Below, piece after piece: positions 1-5,291 of a stretch of 5,291 nucleotides of DNA (position 1 is its first letter; each line of letters starts with the position of its first letter). Below the pieces are notes generated by a model. That model was not told where the DNA came from, made no database searches, and saw only the letters and a program-made list of their open reading frames with translations. Position numbers and translations under genes: made by a program. This DNA comes from an uncultured Saprospiraceae bacterium (lineage in GTDB: Bacteria; Bacteroidota; Bacteroidia; Chitinophagales; Saprospiraceae), in NCBI GenBank assembly GCA_934699305.1, contig CAKUWM010000217.1, positions 1 to 5,291 of the forward strand. The letters are read 5' to 3'.

Positions 1-787
1 GTTTAAAGACAAATTGTTCTGCATAAATGCGGTAGGGTTCAATAAAATCGTAGACCAAGCTTTTGGAGTTAAAGTCGTCCCGATGCATAAAGCCCACAAA
101 GGGATCTAGACCCGCCAACATCAAGGCCCGTTCTATTCTACTATAGAGCACACCATAGGCGTAATTGAGAAGGGCATTGAATTCATCCTGTGCGGGGCGG
201 AAGCTCCGGCCCTTAAATTGATAGGTATTGGGAATACATGTTGACAACGCTTCAAAATAATGCCTGCCTGCCGAACCTTCCCACCCCCTGAACGATTCCG
301 CAACAGAAGACACATCTTCCCCATCGGTCTCTTGTATTTTTTTTCGGAATTCGAGGATTGCACCAGACTTGTCATCTAAAAAGGCATGCTGTTGCTTTCG
401 GTGCTTTTTTAGCCTGTTGAGAAAATCGGCCTGATTTTCCAGTTTTTGGGCCAACCAACTTTTTATCCATAACAGACCCGTGTCGTTCAAGGATGCTACC
501 AATTGCTGTTTCCTGATTTTGGTAGTACTACCCAGTTTACTGTGCCAAAATCTGCCCATGGGGTGGCCGTTGTTTTCCACGATTACAATATCTATATTGT
601 GCTTTAAGGCAAGGGCAATGGCATCTGTAGTGAGTGCGGCTCCCTTTGAAACAATGAAGGAGGTTACCTTATGTGCGGCAATATGGTTTACCTTGAAGGG
701 CTGCTTTTTATCTTCCCGCACCTTGATCTCGAACATATCGTCCTTGACGTGCAAATAGGTGCCGTATGTGTTGATGAAAATCTGCAT
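1..787 (-). CDS. cas1: CRISPR-associated endonuclease/integrase Cas1 (C-terminus cut off by the window edge)
   Basis: Cas1 is the metal-dependent integrase that, with Cas2, inserts new spacers into the CRISPR array. 262 complete codons are visible with no internal stop; the family is usually about 320-340 residues, so the last 60-80 residues lie off the left edge. The N-terminal beta domain begins MQIFINTYGTYLHVKDDMF. A stretch near residues 80-100 reads GRFWHSKLGSTTKIRKQQL, typical of Cas1. The catalytic helical domain shows E170 in GWEGSAGRHYF, H235 in GFMHRDDF, and D247 and E250 in SLVYDFIEPYR; these match the Glu-His-acidic metal site of the family. The ATG at 787-785 is chosen because it overlaps the cas6 stop (TAATG) and gives the expected N-terminus. 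No Shine-Dalgarno sequence precedes it, so translation is probably coupled to cas6. Its G+C is about 45% by hand count, above its neighbours. The N-terminus lacks the GxLxRKxNTLxF-like pattern I remember for Hmari-type (I-B) Cas1. cas2 is expected next, off the window. Confidence 0.97.
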   Translation of the reverse strand, partial: MQIFINTYGTYLHVKDDMFEIKVREDKKQPFKVNHIAAHKVTSFIVSKGAALTTDAIALALKHNIDIVIVENNGHPMGRFWHSKLGSTTKIRKQQLVASLNDTGLLWIKSWLAQKLENQADFLNRLKKHRKQQHAFLDDKSGAILEFRKKIQETDGEDVSSVAESFRGWEGSAGRHYFEALSTCIPNTYQFKGRSFRPAQDEFNALLNYAYGVLYSRIERALMLAGLDPFVGFMHRDDFNSKSLVYDFIEPYRIYAEQFVFK

Positions 788-789
788 TA
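785..789 (-). other. TAATG stop-start overlap coupling cas6 to cas1
   Basis: On the minus strand the cas6 stop TAA (789-787) and the cas1 ATG (787-785) share one base. There is no Shine-Dalgarno-like sequence just upstream, so cas1 translation probably depends on ribosomes finishing cas6. The overlap is seen directly; the coupling is inferred. Confidence 0.85.
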
Positions 790-1473
790 GCTTAGAATTA
801 TGGTGCCAAAACCTCTACTTACCGATTTGCCAAGACCAATTTCTGCAGGAAGTTTTGCGTTTACTATAAAAGTACCCGAAAAAGCAACCATTTTGTTTTC
901 TTTGAACATGCTACTCTTTTCTTTAAGATTAGTCTTTACAAATAACCGTTCTGACGGGGAAAGCTCAACACCCATATTCCTAAAGAAGCTAAGGATATGG
1001 CCTACCAAAATTGCATTGAGCATTTCATGTTTTGCGGTTTCATTTTTTAAACCTTGGTATTTAGGGTGATTTTTTTGATTTAGAGCCATCCAAAGGGTGG
1101 CAAAGGTATATTGGTTAAGTGTATTGCTATAGCCAATTTCTTCATTTTGTAATTCAATGTTTTTACTGGTAATGCTATATTTTTTTCCATCAATATCCAG
1201 TTCTTTTATTTTCAGGAAAAGCTTTGGCAACAGTTCGGCCCCTTCCCCTACACCTAAAAGCATAGGTAGATTGTCGATTACTTTATATTGAATACTTGGG
1301 TATTTGTACCTAAACCGCCCATCTTCATAATGATTGTGTAAAATGGGTGAATGCTCTTTAAATAAGTTGCCAAAATAGCCTCGCAATTTATGGGCATCTC
1401 TAGTTTGTAATTTGATTTCCGGAAATTTAATTCGGCATATTGGTAGTTCTCGGGTATTGGTCGATATAGTCAT
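787..1473 (-). CDS. cas6: CRISPR-associated endoribonuclease Cas6 (Cas6b-like)
   Basis: Cas6 cuts the long CRISPR transcript within each repeat to give mature crRNAs, without needing metal. This 228-residue protein is of normal length. The C-terminal glycine-rich loop IGLGKSVSRGFGTI (residues 212-225) is the family hallmark and marks the second ferredoxin-like (RAMP) half. The N-terminal half carries LRGYFGNLF (30-38) followed by SPILHNHYEDGRFRYKYPSI (42-61) and a GVGEGAELL segment (74-82). This pattern fits the Cas6b N-/C-terminal domain families common in Bacteroidota. H41, H46 and H48 lie where the catalytic histidine is usually found, but which one acts cannot be read from sequence alone. 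The ATG is supported by a GAGGA five bases upstream. It lies 81 bases after the pRiA4b-like gene and overlaps cas1 by one base, so it groups with the adaptation gene. In many I-B loci cas6 instead heads the operon beside cas8b. G+C is about 37% in a hand-counted sample. Confidence 0.93.
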   Translation of the reverse strand: MTISTNTRELPICRIKFPEIKLQTRDAHKLRGYFGNLFKEHSPILHNHYEDGRFRYKYPSIQYKVIDNLPMLLGVGEGAELLPKLFLKIKELDIDGKKYSITSKNIELQNEEIGYSNTLNQYTFATLWMALNQKNHPKYQGLKNETAKHEMLNAILVGHILSFFRNMGVELSPSERLFVKTNLKEKSSMFKENKMVAFSGTFIVNAKLPAEIGLGKSVSRGFGTIILS

Positions 1474-1554
1474 GTGCTTCCTCTTTTCAATGAATTTCCC
1501 TTACTAGAGCATGGAATTGGCCATAGTGATCATATTGCTTGTTGGTGATAGTGT
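1474..1554. other. 81-base intergenic gap between the pRiA4b-like gene and cas6
   Basis: This is the only sizeable non-coding stretch in the window. Apart from the cas6 Shine-Dalgarno sequence I see no convincing content. There is no strong hairpin with a T-run, no Bacteroidota-type TTTG/TAnnTTTG promoter pair on the minus strand, and no repeat-spacer unit. A short direct repeat ATAGTG (1523-1528 and 1548-1553, plus strand) and a weak partial palindrome near 1511-1524 are probably chance. It could hold an internal promoter or mark a seam between two gene blocks. Confidence 0.5.
1478..1484 (-). promoter_or_regulatory. Shine-Dalgarno sequence of cas6
   Basis: The minus strand reads AGAGGAA here, with the GAGGA core ending five bases before the cas6 ATG. 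This is a near-ideal ribosome binding site. It stands out because the other starts visible in the window (cas1, cas3 and the pRiA4b-like gene) have none and rely on overlap or an A-rich leader. It supports the chosen cas6 start and independent initiation at this gene. Confidence 0.75.
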
Positions 1555-2187
1555 TCAGTAAAGGCCATAGGTCTTGGCCTTCCATTCTTTAGAGGTATAG
1601 AATTTTTTAAGAAGTGTGTTGATTTTTTCCATTTCCACTTCATTTTCATTGTAGACCTCATCTTCTTCTAGTCCGCACCATTCTTTGTATCCATAGTGTT
1701 CCGGGTGCTTTTTGTTCTTTATAACATATAAGAAATCAGTATAGCCCGATGGGCCACCAATATCTTCGGGCGGGCATTTGCCTTCTGCTTTTATGCACAA
1801 TGGTATTCCTTCGTAATTTTTTAGATCACGTCGTGAAACTTTTAATAATGAAATCTTGTGCCACCAGTCGTCTCCAAAATCATACCAGTACCAAAAAGCT
1901 TTAGCCTTATTTCTATCTATGAATGTTTCTTTTAGTCTTACTTTATGTGCGTCCTGTTTTGGTGGGCCAATCCACTCCATATCAACATCATCTGGCATTC
2001 CTACACTTATAGTAGACTTCCATTTGGCATCTTTAAATTCAAACAAGTGTGCATTGAGCCATCCAAAGGATTCCTGAATCAAAAAATGGAGTTGGCGCAT
2101 GTTTATATTTTCTGGTACCAAAAGCGTTCGGTAACATTTGTGGGGCAGGTCTTGTAAAGCTATTTTTAGTTTTAGGGGTGGAGTCAT
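1555..2187 (-). CDS. plasmid pRiA4b ORF-3 family protein (IS1096 passenger TnpR-like) inside the cas operon
   Basis: This is a 210-residue protein of the PF07929 family, whose biochemical role is not established. It is also annotated as an IS1096 passenger TnpR-like protein, although it shows no resolvase or recombinase motif. Family signatures run in order. An N-terminal LHFLIQESFGWLNAHLFEF (33-51) is followed by the core WYWYDFGDDWWHKISL (99-114). Next comes CPPEDIGGPSGYTDFL (138-153), then a segment with H161, H164 and W170, and a charged, probably helical C-terminus. The acidic, aromatic and histidine residues of the core are all present, so the gene looks functional and not decayed. No signal peptide or membrane segment is seen, so it should be cytoplasmic. 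The ATG lies 14 bases after the cas3 stop with an A-rich leader and no Shine-Dalgarno sequence. This tight spacing implies co-transcription with cas3. G+C is about 38% in a sample. It occupies the place where cas4 often sits in I-B operons but does not resemble Cas4: I see no RecB-nuclease motif or C-terminal cysteine cluster. A CRISPR accessory role is inference from position only. Confidence 0.9.
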   Translation of the reverse strand: MTPPLKLKIALQDLPHKCYRTLLVPENINMRQLHFLIQESFGWLNAHLFEFKDAKWKSTISVGMPDDVDMEWIGPPKQDAHKVRLKETFIDRNKAKAFWYWYDFGDDWWHKISLLKVSRRDLKNYEGIPLCIKAEGKCPPEDIGGPSGYTDFLYVIKNKKHPEHYGYKEWCGLEEDEVYNENEVEMEKINTLLKKFYTSKEWKAKTYGLY

Positions 2188-2200
2188 ATTTTGAATTTTT
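2188..2200. other. 13-base A-rich (minus strand) cas3/pRiA4b-like gene junction
   Basis: The minus strand between the cas3 TAA and the next ATG is A/T-rich and lacks a Shine-Dalgarno sequence, as is common in Bacteroidota leaders. It is too short for a promoter or terminator, so the two genes are very likely on one transcript. Confidence 0.7.
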
Positions 2201-4627
2201 TTAAAAAGTATATACCGTATTTCCTCCTGAATAATCCCGATTATAACCAGTTTCTGTATTATATCTCAATCCGATTTCGTTTTGTGGAACTAACAAAATG
2301 GACTCTTCATACTCATTTATCGTTTCTAAACCTTCACAAAGGAATTTTGGGACGGAAATTATATGTTGCTGAAATTTCAACTTCCAGTCTTTATTATATT
2401 CTTCCTTACTGATTTCGCTCGTTATTTTTCTTAGATATTTTTCTAATATTTCTGAAGAAAAATCATCTATTTCTATAAAAACTGAGGCATATCTGTCGGA
2501 CTCTTCAATTATGCGAAAAGCTGAAACGGGCAATAATTTTTTATCGTCAGCATCGTATTTTAAAGTCTGCATTGAATTGAAATAAGCACGTGCATCAGCA
2601 AAGGAGCTTTTTTCTGAAATCTCATCGAAGTATTCGTTTATTAATTTTAAATATTCTTTCTCTCTAAAGTAATGTTGTTGTTCCAGTGATTTTTTTGCTT
2701 GAATATAGGTCAAACGACCATAAACCATTGTTGTAGCTTTCGCATCAAAATCAACAATGTAAAGTGGAGCGTGCTTTTTATCAGGATTATTGTTTCTATT
2801 AATTCTTCCGGCTACCTGAATAATAGAATCAATGGGACCAATATCCCGAAAACCCATATCAAAATCTAAATCCACACCAGCTTCAACAACTTGTGTGGCA
2901 ATTAAAATTGGGGATTTATGTGCTTGAATATCGCCCTTTATGTCTTGAATACGTTCAAGGCGATGGGCAGGAATAATATTGGTCGACAAATAGTAAATAG
3001 GATTTTCAAAATCATTTTCTTCCAGATAACTTTGAATAGAATCGAAAACTTCAATAGAACGCTTTACAGTATTGCAGACAAGTAGACAAGATTTATCAGT
3101 ACTCCATTTATTATCAAATAGAGATGAAACAAATTCTTGCGTTCTGTTTTCCTTCTCTTCCTTTAAATCATTTAAAAGTGGATGAATGGAAGTTCGTTGG
3201 AAAAGTTGGAAAACCTCATCATAATTGGTTAGTAATTCTTTTGGCGCAATATTTTCTCCCATCCCTTTTAAAATCTCTTGTTGAGCGAGTTCAAATATTT
3301 TAGGTCGCGTAGCCGTCATTAAAATGATCCGTGACTTTAAGAATTTTGAAAGATAAAATAATGCAGCACCCAGTAACGGCATTTGATCCAAACGAAGCGT
3401 TTGTACTTCATCGAGTATTATTATAGCATTTGCGAAATGATTAAACTTCTTTAGTAGTTTATTCCGGTTGCCAATCAGGGTTTCAAAAAATTGAACAAAA
3501 GAGGTAATCACCACATCGGCTTGCCAGGTGTCCATTGCCATTAACTTTTGGTCATAACCTTGTTCTGCACCGTCTACGTTTTCCTTTTGATCATTTTTAC
3601 CGAAAACATCGGCATATTGATAATGACCCAGAACATTTACATCCTGACCTTTTAAAGTTTCCAGATATTCATTTAAGGCTTGCTCAATGATATTGATAAA
3701 TGGTAGCGCATAAATAATTCTAGCTTCTACCCCAGAATTTTCTTTGATTTTATATTTGAGTTTCAATGAAAAATCAAGTGCTGTCATTGTTTTACCAATT
3801 CCCGTGGGCGCAGTGAGTGTGAAAATGTAATGTTCTAGAATACCCTTATGTTCAAGATTTGAAACAACAACCGCCCGGCAGTAATTTCGTAATTCATTAT
3901 TATCGAGATCATTTAAATTTTTATCTTGAATAGTAGGTTTTCCAAAACGCACATCTACAGCTGATGGTTTTATGGATTTTAATTTATAGGGTAAAGTATC
4001 GGAAGCATCCAGTTTATCCCCTTCTATCAACAATGAAAATAAATAATTAATCAGGAAATAATCTTGGATAGAGGCGTGCTTTTTACCCCAATATTTGAAT
4101 CCTTTCCGTAGTTTTTTTTCTTCTGTGTAAAAAACCAAATCCTGAAGTTTGTCTATATCGAAATCTTTCTCAATAGCAGAAAAATTCAGCATCAAGTTTT
4201 CTGTTTGGTTATTTATTATTCTCTCCAAATCATCTCCCAATTTTGAAGAAATTTCAAGGACATCTATAAGTGGACTATGATGAAGAAAAATTAGATATAG
4301 TGCCAGTAATCCTCTTTTTTCTTCTTTTTCCTCAAAAAAATTATACGCCACAAAACCTCCCACTTGGGCGTGCCGTTTTAAAAGAAAATCAACCGGTTTT
4401 TGATTTAAAAGGTAATTTTGAAAATAGGAAGTGTACTTGCCCAAATCGTGAAAATCAACAACAATTTCCATTACTTCTTTTAACTCTTCATAGCAGTAAC
4501 CTAAGGATAAATTTTTAGCTAAATGGAAAAGGGCTTTATCTTTCACCCCATTGATATGAACATGCAATTCTTTAGAGCCGTAGGTTGTTCCATTTTCATC
4601 TGTTTTACTATGAGAGTAATAAGTCAT
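2201..4627 (-). CDS. cas3: CRISPR-associated nuclease-helicase Cas3 (type I, HD domain fused to DExD/H helicase)
   Basis: Cas3 is recruited by the crRNA-guided Cascade complex to nick, unwind and degrade target DNA. At 808 residues the gene is complete, with both modules fused. The N-terminal HD nuclease (about 1-220) shows H24, the H60-D61 pair in FHDLGKYTSYF, H86 in RHAQVGGFVA, H116/H117 in FLHHSPL and D204 in EGDKLDASD, matching the metal ligands of the family. The helicase follows. Walker A is APTGIGKT (273-280), TSFVQFFETL lies at 375-384, Walker B is LDEVQ (405-409) and motif III is TAT (438-440). Motif V is IATQVVEAGVDLD (576-588) and motif VI is QVAGRINR (604-611). The region after about 640 is the family's accessory C-terminal part. 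DEVQ in place of DEAD/DEAH is, as I recall, common among Cas3 of I-B type. The ATG overlaps the cas5 stop by four bases (ATGA) and no upstream in-frame extension is needed. G+C is about 34% in a 360-base sample, the lowest in the window. Confidence 0.97.
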   Translation of the reverse strand: MTYYSHSKTDENGTTYGSKELHVHINGVKDKALFHLAKNLSLGYCYEELKEVMEIVVDFHDLGKYTSYFQNYLLNQKPVDFLLKRHAQVGGFVAYNFFEEKEEKRGLLALYLIFLHHSPLIDVLEISSKLGDDLERIINNQTENLMLNFSAIEKDFDIDKLQDLVFYTEEKKLRKGFKYWGKKHASIQDYFLINYLFSLLIEGDKLDASDTLPYKLKSIKPSAVDVRFGKPTIQDKNLNDLDNNELRNYCRAVVVSNLEHKGILEHYIFTLTAPTGIGKTMTALDFSLKLKYKIKENSGVEARIIYALPFINIIEQALNEYLETLKGQDVNVLGHYQYADVFGKNDQKENVDGAEQGYDQKLMAMDTWQADVVITSFVQFFETLIGNRNKLLKKFNHFANAIIILDEVQTLRLDQMPLLGAALFYLSKFLKSRIILMTATRPKIFELAQQEILKGMGENIAPKELLTNYDEVFQLFQRTSIHPLLNDLKEEKENRTQEFVSSLFDNKWSTDKSCLLVCNTVKRSIEVFDSIQSYLEENDFENPIYYLSTNIIPAHRLERIQDIKGDIQAHKSPILIATQVVEAGVDLDFDMGFRDIGPIDSIIQVAGRINRNNNPDKKHAPLYIVDFDAKATTMVYGRLTYIQAKKSLEQQHYFREKEYLKLINEYFDEISEKSSFADARAYFNSMQTLKYDADDKKLLPVSAFRIIEESDRYASVFIEIDDFSSEILEKYLRKITSEISKEEYNKDWKLKFQQHIISVPKFLCEGLETINEYEESILLVPQNEIGLRYNTETGYNRDYSGGNTVYTF
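4624..4627 (-). other. ATGA overlap coupling cas5 to cas3
   Basis: The cas3 ATG (4627-4625) and the cas5 TGA (4626-4624) overlap by four bases on the minus strand, the classic arrangement for translational coupling within an operon. It fixes the cas3 start and supports one transcript covering the interference genes. Confidence 0.88.
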
Positions 4628-5291
4628 TCGTCTATAAATTGAATATTCCGTTCGCTGGTTTTACTTTTTAAAACATAATAAGATGTATTCAGCTTAACCC
4701 GTAAAGGATGTGGAGTAATTGAAAATAGCAAGCGGTTCATCTTACGCACTTCCCGATTTCCATTGGCTATAAAATCTCCCGGAAGCATATCTTCTTCTAC
4801 AAAATTGTAATTTTCATATTCCTCTTTGTCAAACTTCAAATCTTTTACCATATCAACAGGTATAGCAGAATGTATTTCTACATAATCATCCTGTTTTTTG
4901 ATTTCAATATCATTGTCCTTATAAATCTGAATATTTGAAAGCCTTGCCGTAAAATTTGCTGTTCCCAACGTGATATTGAAAACCGGTTCCTTTTCTAGGA
5001 AATGAGTTTTAATAGAATCATAAACCGATTTTCCATTATCGCTGGCTTTTATAAAAACCTGATAAGCAACATCACCTTTAGCAAGATCCCAAGCCGTAAT
5101 AACCTCAAAGGGTGTTTGGATTCGACCACCTTCTCCGCGAAAATCTGAAGACCAGTTTTTTGCCATATCTCCAGAACTTTTGATGCTTAAAAAATTGAGA
5201 CGGTGAAAGCTTTTCTTTAATGGGTTGAGGGTCCGAATGCCAAACTGGATGTTTTCGGAAGCCAAATCCTCGTAATAGGAATCCTTTGGCC
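4624..5291 (-). CDS. cas5: CRISPR-associated protein Cas5, type I-B (N-terminus cut off by the window edge)
   Basis: Cas5 is the Cascade subunit that holds the 5' handle of the crRNA and contacts the large subunit; the I-B form is not expected to cut RNA. The reading frame stays open to the right edge, giving 221 visible residues. The codon at 5265-5263 is TTG within this frame and should not be taken as the start. Visible residues before it read PKDSYYEDL, which resembles the segment after the PRTT...GILAAILG region of I-B Cas5 proteins. The true start therefore probably lies some 30-50 codons off the window. Visible residues 52-64 read GEGGRIQTPFEVI, a signature I associate with I-B (Hmari-type) Cas5, and the C-terminal part contains SITPHPLRVKLNTSYYVLKS. 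Total length would be about 250-270 residues, normal for the family. It overlaps cas3 by four bases, and cas7 and cas8b are expected immediately upstream. Confidence 0.92.
   Translation of the reverse strand, partial: PKDSYYEDLASENIQFGIRTLNPLKKSFHRLNFLSIKSSGDMAKNWSSDFRGEGGRIQTPFEVITAWDLAKGDVAYQVFIKASDNGKSVYDSIKTHFLEKEPVFNITLGTANFTARLSNIQIYKDNDIEIKKQDDYVEIHSAIPVDMVKDLKFDKEEYENYNFVEEDMLPGDFIANGNREVRKMNRLLFSITPHPLRVKLNTSYYVLKSKTSERNIQFIDE

Noticed and set aside
337..344. Eight-base T run in cas1 (A run in the coding strand), and a similar one in cas3 at 4112-4119, as programmed frameshift sites
   Set aside because: Both genes read through in one frame to full motifs, and slippage would only yield truncated products. 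In AT-rich genes such Lys-coding runs are expected by chance.
133..375. 80-codon minus-strand open frame overlapping cas1
   Set aside because: It lies wholly inside cas1 in another frame, and its translation is low-complexity with no family resemblance. The cas1 frame carries catalytic motifs across the same bases.
480..758. 92-codon plus-strand open frame
   Set aside because: It is antisense to the conserved N-terminal part of cas1, has no recognisable domain and no ribosome binding site, and is best explained as a shadow.
1555..2187. Transposon insertion carrying the TnpR-like gene
   Set aside because: There is no transposase, no terminal inverted repeat and no target-site duplication around the gene. 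The 13-base junction with cas3 is too neat for a recent insertion. The TnpR name comes from family annotation, not from a resolvase motif.
2191..2412. Plus-strand open frame across the cas3 3' end
   Set aside because: It is antisense to the cas3 C-terminus. The sequence is rich in Phe, Tyr and Leu, as expected from the complement of an AT-rich gene, with no supporting motif.
5263..5265. TTG as the start codon of cas5
   Set aside because: The frame remains open upstream to the window edge, and the extra residues (PKDSYYED) fit the Cas5 family, so this is an internal leucine codon.
1..5291. CRISPR array or repeat-spacer units
   Set aside because: No regularly spaced direct repeats of about 25-40 bases were seen. 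Nearly all of the window is coding, so the array must lie elsewhere, most likely beyond cas2.

Overview
The window is part of a type I-B CRISPR-Cas locus. All five recognisable genes lie on the minus strand, so transcription runs from high to low coordinates: cas5 (partial, enters at the right edge), cas3, a pRiA4b ORF-3/IS1096 TnpR-like gene, cas6, and cas1 (partial, leaves at the left edge). The protein sequences and AT-rich composition look like a Bacteroidota, most likely a marine-type flavobacterium. That is judged from remembered family resemblance, not a search.

The right half is the interference block. The cas5 stop and cas3 start overlap as ATGA. Cas3 is a full-length HD nuclease-helicase fusion with all expected motifs. 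cas8b and cas7 are expected just beyond the right edge, and the crRNA-bound complex they form with Cas5 would recruit Cas3 to cut target DNA.

Only 13 bases after cas3 comes a 210-residue protein of the PF07929 (pRiA4b ORF-3-like) family. It sits where cas4 is commonly found in I-B operons and is the least expected element here. Its family motifs are intact, and its role is unknown.

An 81-base gap, the only sizeable non-coding stretch, separates it from cas6. cas6 has a strong Shine-Dalgarno-like sequence and overlaps cas1 by one base (TAATG). cas6 and cas1 (and presumably cas2 beyond the left edge) therefore form a second block, for crRNA processing and spacer acquisition. cas1 is clearly more GC-rich than cas3 (about 45% against 34% by hand count), and its N-terminus does not look like the usual I-B (Hmari) Cas1. 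The locus may thus be a mosaic of an I-B effector block and a separately acquired processing/adaptation block. No CRISPR array, RNA gene, transposase or clear terminator is visible.
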